A stretch of 64,000 nucleotides of DNA, from positions 1 to 64,000 of the forward strand of contig JAPPGE010000023.1 in the NCBI GenBank assembly GCA_028821455.1, written 5' to 3'. The notes under the pieces are model-generated. The model was not told the origin of the DNA. It ran no database searches and was given only the letters and a program-made list of their open reading frames with translations. Positions within the stretch are counted from its first letter, which is position 1. Every line of letters starts with the position of its first letter. A program made the translations under genes and the position numbers. Origin of the DNA: a bacterium. GTDB taxonomy: Bacteria > Pseudomonadota > Alphaproteobacteria > SP197. Below, one piece after another: positions 8,200 to 18,157 of this stretch.

Positions 8200-9237
8200 T
8201 CAGCCCCTCCGGAAAAGGCGGGCAAGAGCCTGGCGGTTCATGTTGCGGGCCAGGGTGACGACGATTCCGTCAGGGAAAAAGAGCATCACAGCCACCAGCA
8301 ACCCCCCGATGATCACCAGGGCATACTGGTTGCCGGCCGACGACAGCGAATACGTGATCCAGTTGAGGGCGTAGGCCGAAATGGCAACTGCCAGCAGCTT
8401 GCTTCGTCCTCCCACCGCAACCCAGATCACTGGCAGCGCCGCCTGCACCAGTCCGAGCTGGGACGGTGTGATGTAGTTTCCCCACTGGACATAGAGAAGG
8501 CCCGAGAGCCCGGCGAGCACGCCGGCAATGACGAAGACCGCGAGTTGGCGGGCACGTATGTCGTAGCCCAGGAGTTCGGTGCGCAACGGGTCCTCGCGCA
8601 TGGCCAGCATGACCTTGCCGTGGTGCGAATTGACCAGGGCCCGGCAACCCAGGTAGCTCACAAGCACTACCAGCACGACGTAGTAGTAGAAGGAGTAGCC
8701 AAAGAAGGTCAGGTCGCCCAGCTGGAACCAGGGAATGCCTGTCATGCCGTTGTAGCCGCCAAGCTGCACGCTTCCCACGCGCCACTGATATCCGGCCGTC
8801 TGGCCGAGAAAGGTCTCGAGAAGGAGGGCCAGAACCAGCGTCAGTATGGGAACAATCCACCTCTGGACCCGGGCATAGAACATGAAGTATCCGAAAATGG
8901 CCGAGACTACGGCACAGGCCGCCAGACCGCCGACCTCGCCAAGCAATGGGCCCCAGGGATCGCCTCGCATGTTCCCGGCGATAATGCCGTAGAGATAGCC
9001 GGCTATGCCGAAGTAGGCGACCTGGCCGAAACTCAGAACGCCACAGTATCCCCACAACAGGCACAGACCCAGCGCCATGGGCAGATTGAGCAGATAGTAG
9101 GAGACGTTGGACGCCTCGAACTCGCTCATCCACAACGGACCGGCAAGAAAGTTGACGACGAGGAGCACGAAGACTGCCCAGAACAGTCGTGACTGCCCGA
9201 TGTCTTCAGGTCCGGTCAACAGGGCAAGATACTTCAT
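8200..9237 (-). CDS. livM: ABC transporter permease, LivM/UrtC type
   Basis: This 345-residue integral membrane protein has about ten hydrophobic segments. The LivM-family stretch around CLLWGYCGVLSFGQVAYFG is present, and the EDPLRTELLGYDIRARQLAVF segment is the cytoplasmic coupling loop seen in the family. It follows the LivH-type permease by 12 bp and is itself followed by the two ATPases, so the operon order matches urt and fmd transporters. It forms the translocation channel with the LivH-type subunit. Confidence 0.9.
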   Translation of the reverse strand: MKYLALLTGPEDIGQSRLFWAVFVLLVVNFLAGPLWMSEFEASNVSYYLLNLPMALGLCLLWGYCGVLSFGQVAYFGIAGYLYGIIAGNMRGDPWGPLLGEVGGLAACAVVSAIFGYFMFYARVQRWIVPILTLVLALLLETFLGQTAGYQWRVGSVQLGGYNGMTGIPWFQLGDLTFFGYSFYYYVVLVVLVSYLGCRALVNSHHGKVMLAMREDPLRTELLGYDIRARQLAVFVIAGVLAGLSGLLYVQWGNYITPSQLGLVQAALPVIWVAVGGRSKLLAVAISAYALNWITYSLSSAGNQYALVIIGGLLVAVMLFFPDGIVVTLARNMNRQALARLFRRG

Positions 9238-9249
9238 CGCCGGACTCGT

Positions 9250-10155
9250 TCAGTGTGACTGGGCACGCCGGTCAGACCAGCGCTGCAGGGCGGCGGAAAC
9301 CCCGTTGGGCATCAGCCGGATGATGATGAGCGCCGCCAGCAGAAGGGCAACGAGGCCGAGAAACGCGCCGAGATAGAACCCGACCGGAGTGCGGACGAGG
9401 GACAGGAGAACACTGCTCCCCACGGCACCGGCAATCACGTTGGCCGCACCGCCAACCACGACGGTGATGAAGGCGGGCGCCACGAACTGCTGTCCCATGA
9501 ACGGCATGATCGATGCCGTGGGAGCGAGCAACGCGCCGCTGAAACCCGCAAGTCCGGCGCCAAGGCTGAATGTCAGCATGTAGATGCGCCCGGTGTTGAC
9601 ACCCAGCGCCCTGGCCATGGCGGCATCCTGCATGGTGGCGCGGGCATGAAGGCCGAAGGTGGTGCGGTTGTAGAGCCAGGCAAGCGCCACAACGACAGCA
9701 ATGGAAACCGCGATGAGGATCAGCCAGTACACCGACAGGGAGTAGGCGCCGACATCGAGGGATCCGCCCGGGATGGGGATGGAGGGAAGAAACGGGCCAA
9801 ACACCATCAGGGTGCCCTGACTCAACAGCAGGCTGATGCCCCAGGTCACAACCAGGGCGCTGAGCTCGCGACCATAGAATCGCCGCACGACCAGGCGTTC
9901 GAACACGGCGCCCACGAAACCGACGACCAGAAAGGACACGGCGACGCACAGCGGAAACGGAAGGCCCGCCTGGTAGCTGAGCGACGCCGTGTAGGCGCCC
10001 ATCATCATCAGCTCGCCATGGGCGAGGTTGATGATGTTCATCATCCCCAGAATGACGATCAGTCCGAGCGCGCACAGCAACAGGAATGCCGCATTGGTCC
10101 CGAACTGATAGGCCACACTGATGACGAGGCTGAATTCCTCCACCGGAATACTCAC
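9250..10155 (-). CDS. livH: ABC transporter permease, LivH/UrtB type
   Basis: This 301-residue membrane protein belongs to the LivH family. The hallmark MMNIINLAHGELMMMGAY segment lies near the N-terminus, and a conserved cytoplasmic coupling segment ATMQDAAMARALGVN follows further on. The start is GTG at 10155. It lacks the long periplasmic N-terminal domain found in many UrtB proteins, so an amide or mixed substrate transporter is more likely than a dedicated urea one. A large hairpin separates it from the binding-protein gene upstream, which probably sets lower expression of the membrane parts. Confidence 0.9.
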   Translation of the reverse strand: MSIPVEEFSLVISVAYQFGTNAAFLLLCALGLIVILGMMNIINLAHGELMMMGAYTASLSYQAGLPFPLCVAVSFLVVGFVGAVFERLVVRRFYGRELSALVVTWGISLLLSQGTLMVFGPFLPSIPIPGGSLDVGAYSLSVYWLILIAVSIAVVVALAWLYNRTTFGLHARATMQDAAMARALGVNTGRIYMLTFSLGAGLAGFSGALLAPTASIMPFMGQQFVAPAFITVVVGGAANVIAGAVGSSVLLSLVRTPVGFYLGAFLGLVALLLAALIIIRLMPNGVSAALQRWSDRRAQSH

Positions 10156-10175
10156 CCAGGTGACGAATACATGAA

Positions 10176-10218
10176 CAGGTTCCGCCAGGTGGACCCGGAG
10201 GTCGCCTGGCGGAACCTG
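10176..10218 (-). promoter_or_regulatory. Long perfect hairpin between binding-protein and permease genes
   Basis: Fourteen consecutive base pairs (CAGGTTCCGCCAGG with its exact complement at 10205-10218) enclose a 15-base loop. The hairpin begins 10 nt after the binding-protein stop codon and ends 20 nt before the permease start. Such intergenic hairpins are well known to stabilise the upstream binding-protein mRNA, so that it exceeds the permease message. No T-run follows, so complete termination is unlikely. Confidence 0.75.
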
Positions 10219-10228
10219 ACTGAAAGGA

Positions 10229-11743
10229 TCATCCGAACATCGAGAAGAATGGATCTTCGTCGGGAACGTACTGTTTGTACTCCGGATTGCGCACGAGGTT
10301 CACGCCCAGGCGCTGGAGCCACCATGCCTGGATCATCGGCCATTCGCGTACGAAGAAGACATCGTGATTCTCGTCACACACGGCCAGGCGGATGTAATGG
10401 GCACAGTGATGGGTCCCCGGTTCGAGGAAGACCGCACCTTCCGGCGCCTCGATGGCCCATCCCAGTTCCAGCGCCCTCTTGACCGTCTCCTGGTCGGTGG
10501 TTCCGGCAAGGCGGGCTGCCTGGGCGTACATGTGCACCGTGAAGTAGGTGTTCTGCGCCATTTCGCCGATGTACTCGTCGTCCGGGAACATATCCATCCA
10601 CCGCTTGACGAAGGCCCGGTTACGCGCGGTCGGCACCTCGAGCTGGTACTGGATGGCGTTGTGCATCTGGTTCAGGGATGGCGGGGGGAACCGCTTGTGT
10701 TCATAGCCCTGCGCCATGTTGACCGTCGACGCCATCGGATAGCTCAGTCCGGCGGCCGCTGCCTGCGGGTAGTAGTTGTGATGGTTCTGGCCCACCAGGA
10801 GGGTCATGACCCAGTCGGGCTTCGCCTGCTGGATGCGGGCGATCACCTGGCTGAACTCGGACACGGACAGGGGAACGAATTCCTCACCGATGATCTCGCC
10901 ACCGACAAGCGGAGCGAAGGCCTTGGTCCAGGCTGCGGTGAGCTGGCCGAAATTGTAGTCCGCCGCAATCGTGTAGCAGCGTGGTCCGAACTTCTCGACC
11001 ATGTACTGCACGACGGGAATGACCTGCTGCTCGCAGACCGGCCCGGTGCAGAACGTATTGGCATCGGCCACACCACCCTCGTACTGGTTGGTGTAGAAGT
11101 AGAGCTGGTTGAACTGGTCGACGATCGGCCTGATCGCCTCGCGCTCGGCGCTGGCAAAGCCGGCAACGAGGACATCGACCTCGTCTTCCTGGATCAGCCG
11201 GCGGGTCAGCTGCTGCCACAGCGCATTGTTGCTCTGGCCATCAACCGACACCAGGTCGACCTCGCGGCCGAGAATACCCTGATCGCCCGAGTCGACGAAG
11301 ACATCGTCGTCCTCGACAAAGACCGTCGCGTCACCGGACATCTCACCGCCGGCATTGACGATATCGAGCGCCACGCCCTCCTTGCTGATGGTCGGCGCGT
11401 TGGCTGCATAGGATGCCAGCGGTCCGTAACCGCCGGTACCGATGTTGGCGCCGCCCTTGAGGGTCTTGCCTTCGTTGATTTCCTTCACGGCCAGCTGCGC
11501 GGCGTGCAGTTTCTGAATTCCATAGACGGACAGGTTGCCTGACTCATCCTCGATGAAGCCGATCTTGACGGGACTGCCGTCCTGCGCCTTCGCTGTCTTG
11601 AGATTGGGCAGCACGGTCGCCGCCGACACGGCTGCAGCACTCCCCGCGAGAAAGTCCCGCCGGCCTATGCTGAGCCCGGTGCCGTCTGTCGTTGGTGTCG
11701 TCGCGTCCTGCGGGACATCAGCTTGACTGTCACGTTTACTCAT
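10229..11743 (-). CDS. Amide/urea-type ABC transporter substrate-binding protein
   Basis: This is a periplasmic binding protein of 504 residues, longer than typical UrtA (about 420). A twin-arginine-type export signal (GRRDFLAGSAAAVSAATVLP) lies after about 25 polar residues. The mature part starts SPVKIGFIEDESG and has the two-lobed Peripla_BP_5 fold, with the UrtA-like CTGPVCEQQVIPVV segment and DYNFGQ loop. The ATG is preceded by GAGGAGGAA, a strong ribosome-binding site. It is the first gene of the transporter operon. Ligand specificity is inferred only from UrtA/FmdD similarity and from the downstream formamidase. Confidence 0.88.
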   Translation of the reverse strand: MSKRDSQADVPQDATTPTTDGTGLSIGRRDFLAGSAAAVSAATVLPNLKTAKAQDGSPVKIGFIEDESGNLSVYGIQKLHAAQLAVKEINEGKTLKGGANIGTGGYGPLASYAANAPTISKEGVALDIVNAGGEMSGDATVFVEDDDVFVDSGDQGILGREVDLVSVDGQSNNALWQQLTRRLIQEDEVDVLVAGFASAEREAIRPIVDQFNQLYFYTNQYEGGVADANTFCTGPVCEQQVIPVVQYMVEKFGPRCYTIAADYNFGQLTAAWTKAFAPLVGGEIIGEEFVPLSVSEFSQVIARIQQAKPDWVMTLLVGQNHHNYYPQAAAAGLSYPMASTVNMAQGYEHKRFPPPSLNQMHNAIQYQLEVPTARNRAFVKRWMDMFPDDEYIGEMAQNTYFTVHMYAQAARLAGTTDQETVKRALELGWAIEAPEGAVFLEPGTHHCAHYIRLAVCDENHDVFFVREWPMIQAWWLQRLGVNLVRNPEYKQYVPDEDPFFSMFG

Positions 11744-11933
11744 TGTTCCTCCTCGTATGAATCAGGGGCCCGTCGACTTGACGTCGATGGTGAAAACCTC
11801 CTGACGACTCGATTGAATACAATTTCCGGAACATCGGCAAGCAAACAAACCTCGCCGTTGACATGCCGTGTTCCATCGAACGGCAGACAGCGTCGCGTTG
11901 CGTATCGTGGCTTCGGGGAACGGGATTCCGTTC

Positions 11934-13100
11934 TCACAACATGGAGCGTGCGACCCAGCGGTGGAAGCAGTGCGAGGGTCCTTCAAGGACGGGCGTGAAG
12001 ACACCACCTGAAAATCCCGGCGAGGCGCGCCCCTCCTGCATGCCCTGGACGGCATCCACGTCTTCCTGGAACACCTCGCGCCAGGTCTCGCGGACCGTCG
12101 CCCTCAGGTCGGCGCGACCGGGGCCGGCGGCATCCGTGCCGACGTAGTAGACATCGAAGATCTCGCGGCAGCGTCCCGGCCCGTCGGGCAGCACGCGGAC
12201 CGCCCAGAAGTGGTCGTAGTGAACACCGAGCATGACGTTGGGATAGAGCGCCACGTACTCGGCGCGGGTCTGCCAGGGCTCGGGCAGGCCCGGAAAACGC
12301 GACAGCTGATGACCGTTGCGGTCGGGCTGGTAGACGAGGCTCACCTGCCCCGAAAAGGTCTCCTCCTCGATGTTGAGGTGATCCTCGAGGCGTGAATAGG
12401 AACTGAGTCCGGGGTGCACCATGGGCAGATGGTAGGCCTCGCAGAAATTCTCGATGGCCAGCTTCCAGTTGGCCGCGAGATCGAACGTCATGATCGAGTC
12501 CTCTCCGCCATGGCGGAGCAGCGATTCATCGAAGCAGGACCAGCGTTCGGCGAGCGGCCGGATGAAGTCGGCAAAGTCAGCGGCATCGCCGGAGAGGTTG
12601 ACGAAGACCTGGTCGAACCACACCGCGCTCGGCACTTCGTTGAGGCGGAAGTGCTGCCGATCGAACCCTTCGCATTCGTGCCTGCCCGGTCCGCCGATGT
12701 GGGGCGTGAGACGCAGGCTGCCCTCGAGACCGAAGGTCCAGTTGTGGTAGGGGCAGGTGAGGACCACACCCGTCTTGCCGGACTTGCCAACCAGCCGCAT
12801 GCCCCGGTGTGGACAGACGTTGTGGAAGACGCGGACCTGGCTGTCATGGCCGCGCACCACGAAGAGCGGAACCCCGACGAGGTCCAGCGGCATGACATCA
12901 CCGGGTTCAGGCACGTAGGACGCGGCCACCAGGCACACCCAGTTGTGCGACCACAGGCGGACCCTCTCGCTCTCGAACCACGACTGCGACACGTAGGCCT
13001 CTGCGGGAAGCGGCCTTGCCGCTCCATAGTCGAGGGTCACGCTTTCGAGCGCCTGCGGGCTGAAGTCCCGTGCCGAAGGGAAGAATGCTGTCCCGGTCAT
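11934..13100 (-). CDS. Rieske non-haem iron oxygenase, alpha subunit type (Rieske B)
   Basis: This protein of about 388 residues has Rieske ligands Cys96-His98 (CPHRGM) and Cys116-His119 (CPYHNW). Its mononuclear iron site is canonical: NFCEAYHLPMVH gives Asn218, Glu221, His224 and His229. The ATG at 13100 is chosen because GGAGG lies 8 nt upstream; a TTG 15 nt earlier is weaker. It lies upstream of the amide transporter genes and downstream of a serine hydrolase in the same direction. Lone alpha subunits of this kind include glycine betaine and carnitine oxygenases, which borrow a reductase encoded elsewhere. The actual substrate is unknown. Confidence 0.88.
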   Translation of the reverse strand: MTGTAFFPSARDFSPQALESVTLDYGAARPLPAEAYVSQSWFESERVRLWSHNWVCLVAASYVPEPGDVMPLDLVGVPLFVVRGHDSQVRVFHNVCPHRGMRLVGKSGKTGVVLTCPYHNWTFGLEGSLRLTPHIGGPGRHECEGFDRQHFRLNEVPSAVWFDQVFVNLSGDAADFADFIRPLAERWSCFDESLLRHGGEDSIMTFDLAANWKLAIENFCEAYHLPMVHPGLSSYSRLEDHLNIEEETFSGQVSLVYQPDRNGHQLSRFPGLPEPWQTRAEYVALYPNVMLGVHYDHFWAVRVLPDGPGRCREIFDVYYVGTDAAGPGRADLRATVRETWREVFQEDVDAVQGMQEGRASPGFSGGVFTPVLEGPSHCFHRWVARSML

Positions 13101-13143
13101 GAGGCGGTCCTCCAAAGGCGTCGCGATCCTATCAATCCGGTTG

Positions 13144-14361
13144 TCACGCTGTCAGCGCCTGATTGACCAGCACCCTGAGCTGCTTGCGAATGGGATAGCA
13201 TCCCGAGGGGATGAGCTGGGTCATGAACACCACAGCCATGTCCTCTAGCGGGTCAACCCAGAACGCGGTCGACGCCATGCCGCCCCAGGCGAATTCACCC
13301 GGTGAGGCCATGACCCCCGCGGCGGCCGGATCGAGCATCACCGACACACCCAGTCCGAACCCGACACCGACGTAGCTCGTTTCGGCAAAGACCTCCTGCC
13401 CCATGGCCGCAAGGTCGCTGTCGTCGGGAAGATGATTCGTCGCCATGAACTCGACGGTGCGCCGCCCCAGAATACCGCGTCCTCCCTCCCGGAGCATGTC
13501 GGCGAACTTGAGGTAGTCGTGCATGGTGGAAAGCAGACCGCCACCTCCCGAACAACAGGTGACCGCAGACGCATAACGGCTGTCGGCCGTGCCGTCGAAA
13601 CGCCGGAAGCGGTTGTCGGGGGTCTGCTCGTAGCATGGCACGAAGCGGTCGACACGATCCTTCGGAAGCCCGAAGAAGGTGTCGGTCATGCCCAAAGGCT
13701 CGAAGATCTCCTCGGCAAGGTAACGATCGAACGGCCTGCCCGAGATGACCTCCACGAGGTAGCCCAGGACATCGATGGAAACACCGTAGGTCCACCGTGC
13801 TCCCGGGTGATGATCGAGCGGCAGATCGCCGAGGCGGGTGACGACCTCATCGAGCGTCCCGGCCCGGGGCCCGAAGTCGGCCCGATTTTCCCGATAGAGT
13901 TTCGCCAGTTCGTCGTTGCCGTTGAAACTGTAGGTGAACCCGGACGTGTGACAGAACAGATCACGGATGGTGATCGGCCGGCTGGCGGGTTCGAGATGCA
14001 TGCCGTAGGGGGTCTCGCCGACCCGCACGGACATGTCGGCCAGTTGCGGGATGTATGCTTCGACCGGATCCTCGAGCCCGAAGAGGCCCTGTTCATAGAG
14101 CGTGAGGGCGGCCACCGCGGTCACCGGCTTGGACATCGAGTAGATGCGGCAGATGGCATCGGGAAAGATGGCCCGTCCGGCCTCCACGTCCGCAAGACCG
14201 GCAGCCTCCCGGTAGACGAGGAGACCTTCACGGACGATTGCGGTCATGGCCCAGGGAAGCTTGCCCTCGTCGACATAGCGCTTCATCCAGTCACCGATAC
14301 GTTCAAGTCTCATGGACGAAAGACCCGCCGTCTCCGGTTCGGACCTGTGGATGTCGGTCAT
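13144..14361 (-). CDS. Serine hydrolase of the beta-lactamase/EstB family
   Basis: This 405-residue protein has the class C beta-lactamase fold. The SxxK nucleophile motif is visible as SMSKP, about a quarter into the protein, with a YGVS motif (the usual YxN) around WTYGVSIDVLGYLVE and a GWGG-like C-terminal FAWGGMAST. There is no signal peptide, so it probably acts in the cytoplasm as an esterase or amidase rather than in antibiotic resistance. It lies between the small prfC-linked gene and Rieske B with short gaps (21 and 43 bp), so it may share their transcript. It could de-esterify or de-acylate the compound handled by the neighbouring oxygenase. Confidence 0.85.
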   Translation of the reverse strand: MTDIHRSEPETAGLSSMRLERIGDWMKRYVDEGKLPWAMTAIVREGLLVYREAAGLADVEAGRAIFPDAICRIYSMSKPVTAVAALTLYEQGLFGLEDPVEAYIPQLADMSVRVGETPYGMHLEPASRPITIRDLFCHTSGFTYSFNGNDELAKLYRENRADFGPRAGTLDEVVTRLGDLPLDHHPGARWTYGVSIDVLGYLVEVISGRPFDRYLAEEIFEPLGMTDTFFGLPKDRVDRFVPCYEQTPDNRFRRFDGTADSRYASAVTCCSGGGGLLSTMHDYLKFADMLREGGRGILGRRTVEFMATNHLPDDSDLAAMGQEVFAETSYVGVGFGLGVSVMLDPAAAGVMASPGEFAWGGMASTAFWVDPLEDMAVVFMTQLIPSGCYPIRKQLRVLVNQALTA

Positions 14362-14382
14362 GTCGGCCGCTCCTTGGTGATC

Positions 14383-14653
14383 TCAGCGATAGATGGAGGC
14401 CCCGAACCGGGCCTTCTTCTGGGTCCAGGCGGGGAAATCGAGGACCACGATGCCATGGCGCTCGATGAGACGATCGACGCCGCCACGCACCTTCTCATGA
14501 TACTGCGGCAGCACGCCGGGATAGACTTCGGCACGGATTTCGCCTGGATCGAATGTCAGGCGGGCAGTAACGGCCGCGATGCCCGACGGGCTCATGACGG
14601 TGATCAGGCGCGAGGCGCCATGACTGAATCCCCTGAGCCCGAAGAGTGCCGCG

Positions 14654-14664
<11 letters not shown>
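14383..14664 (-). CDS. Uncharacterised 93-residue protein overlapping prfC
   Basis: I do not recognise this protein. It starts with an ATG inside the last codons of prfC (11-bp overlap), which suggests translational coupling. The sequence is soluble, mixed alpha/beta and slightly basic. It has an amphipathic N-terminal half with MSPSGIAAVTARLTFDPGEI and a more polar second half containing PQYHEKVRGGVDRLIERHG. No signal peptide or metal motif is visible. The composition looks coding, but the gene could be a chance frame; the close fit between prfC and the hydrolase supports it. Confidence 0.55.
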
Positions 14665-16249
<1,585 letters not shown>

Positions 16250-16359
16250 GATGACCCGGTGGTGCAGTCAGACCCGATGTGTGCCGCCATCACGGCATTT
16301 TGTCCAGTTGCAAGAAACGGGACGTTTGATGGTGCCGGATGATGTTCTATCCTCGGCCC

Positions 16360-16809
16360 ATGAAGCGCGTCGTCGCAATTCTTGTGGTCCTCATCTCCAT
16401 GACACCGGCGCTGGCCGGCGGTGTCACCGGCCTCCTTTCCGCCACCGACGTCAAGATCGAGGCCTACGTGAACCAGGGCAGGACGCTTGCCATCGCCCTT
16501 CTGCCGCCTTCCGACGTGACGCTCTCCGGCACGCTCGGTGTCGCCTTCGCCCCGGCGAATGACAGCCAGCCATGGACGGATGAACTGCCACGGGTGGTGA
16601 CGGCGGACGCCGACTACTTCGATAGCCCGATTCTGGAAACATTCCCCTTCGACCGCGGCCGCCTTCGACAGCCGGCTGCCATCGCCGTCACCTTCGGAGC
16701 CTGTTTCAGCGAAGCGCGGATCTGCGTCCTCGAGGAAGCCCTGATCACGATCAGCCCGGCCACGGACGGGGATGTGGACGTCGCCATCGTCCTGACCGGC
16801 GGGCCATGA
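16360..16809 (+). CDS. Secreted protein resembling the N-terminal domain of DsbD
   Basis: This 149-residue protein has a classical signal peptide (KRVVAILVVLISMTPALA, cleavage near residue 19-20) and no further membrane segment. Near the C-terminus, FGACFSEARICVLEE places two Cys (115 and 122) in a pattern like the redox pair of the DsbD N-terminal domain, which transfers electrons to periplasmic thiol proteins. The transmembrane and thioredoxin parts of DsbD are absent. I infer an isolated nDsbD-like periplasmic thiol domain. The ATG at 16360 is preferred because upstream in-frame starts would place charged residues before the signal. Confidence 0.6.
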   Translation: MKRVVAILVVLISMTPALAGGVTGLLSATDVKIEAYVNQGRTLAIALLPPSDVTLSGTLGVAFAPANDSQPWTDELPRVVTADADYFDSPILETFPFDRGRLRQPAAIAVTFGACFSEARICVLEEALITISPATDGDVDVAIVLTGGP

Positions 16810-17387
16810 GCGTCGGTTCATCCGGCCGAATTCGGAATCCTTCGAGTAAACTGCGACCCTCAGCCAAGCCGGTTGTACGGAAATGGAGATCCCTGTTGAC
16901 CTGCACTGTTCGCTGAGAACGGAAATCGACGGCAAGGAGTAGGCCCTCCAGGTCGTCAGATCTCATCCAGGCAGCCCTGCTCGCCAAACCTTGACCTTCC
17001 CGAGAGCCGACGCCAACACAATCGGGAGAATGCTGAACTCTCTCTTCGATGGGGACTGGACTCGAGTCGGGGACGGCGATCTGTGATCGAAGAGTAGAAG
17101 CCGCGCCAAGAGGAAGTCGGGCATCCGATCAAGGCGGGAGTGAAGGCAGACTTGCGGGCTGAGGAGAACTTCATGAGAGCCGTGGACGCGATCGTCCAGC
17201 CCGTCCACATAGGCTGCTTCAATCGTCCAGGTCGGGCCGCCAGGCGGCCCTCGGCACTTTTCTGCATCATCGCCAAACGCGAGACAGACAGGGGAACCCG
17301 CACTCGTAGGCAATGAACACAGATGCGGATGCATGAGCCTGGAAGAGCCGAGATGAGAGGAAAACGATCAAAGTACAACGGCGGCCC
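16810..17387. other. Gene-poor stretch
   Basis: There is no supported gene in about 580 bp. One minus-strand frame (16963-17334) is open but has no recognisable domain and little coding character. The stretch lies between the DsbD-N-like gene and the NYN gene and may hold decayed DNA. Confidence 0.4.
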
Positions 17388-18011
17388 TTACCAAGCTGCT
17401 GGCTTCCTGATGTTCGTTCCAGGGATCGGATCCGGAAGCTGCGAGTTCTGCAGGTGGCTGAATCGGATGGGGCGCAAGAAATCGGCGTGCGCCATGAGCT
17501 GTTGCGACAGCCGCCCGGTGCCCGGTTTCACCAAGCCTATGCGTTTCCCGTGACGGTGGCGCACAAGGCGCATGGCCTCCGCCAGGTCGCTGTCGTTGCT
17601 CATGATAACCGCGCAGTCATAGGCATCGAGCCCAGCGTCGTTCAGGAGATGCACCGCGAGATTGACATCCGTGCCCTTTTCCTCGGTTTTGAAAACCTCA
17701 ACCATGCGCTGATCGCCGATCGGCCGAACCAGCGGCATCCACACCCTATGGGTGAGAAAGTGGCCGAAATGCACCTCGACTTCGGGCCGGATGGCACGCA
17801 GCGCACGCAGATAGCTGTCCTGCCGATGCGGCTTCGTCGGGTCCCGGACTGTTTCCGAGACCTTCGCTGTGAAGTATCGAAGCGTCACGATCTGATGATG
17901 CGGCCGGAGCACTCTTCCGGCCAGAGCGACCAGGTCCAACCACTTCCACGGCGTTTTCCTGAGCGCCCCGTAGTAGAGATTGAACCCGTCAACGTAAACG
18001 AATGTGCGCAT
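17388..18011 (-). CDS. NYN-domain (LabA/DUF88-like) protein, predicted ribonuclease
   Basis: This 207-residue protein has the PIN-like NYN fold. The N-terminal strand FVYVDGFNLYY supplies the first catalytic Asp and Asn. The middle motif EEKGTDVNLAVHLL and the later AVIMSNDSDLAEAM supply the other acidic residues for metal binding. All expected acidic positions are present, so it should be an active metal-dependent RNase or DNase. I chose the internal ATG at 18011, since the upstream extension to 18071 is Ala/Gly-rich and outside the domain. It lies 146 bp downstream of a PD-(D/E)XK-like gene in the same direction. NYN proteins occur in RNA turnover and in some defence systems. Confidence 0.85.
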   Translation of the reverse strand: MRTFVYVDGFNLYYGALRKTPWKWLDLVALAGRVLRPHHQIVTLRYFTAKVSETVRDPTKPHRQDSYLRALRAIRPEVEVHFGHFLTHRVWMPLVRPIGDQRMVEVFKTEEKGTDVNLAVHLLNDAGLDAYDCAVIMSNDSDLAEAMRLVRHRHGKRIGLVKPGTGRLSQQLMAHADFLRPIRFSHLQNSQLPDPIPGTNIRKPAAW

Positions 18012-18157
18012 CGCAAGCCGCCAAAAAGCAGGGGCCGCCGAAGCGACCCCGCGCCCTGCAGTCGAAGCCACAGGGGTGACTGCTCAAGATGTAGGTCTAT
18101 TGCGAAGTGGTGTCAAGTCTGTGCGACCTCGGGTGACGGTTGCGGTGTTCCCTTCGC

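Noticed and set aside
16963-17334. Minus-strand frame in the gene-poor region beside the NYN gene
   Set aside because: No domain, no ribosome-binding site and no conserved neighbour; not supported as a gene.
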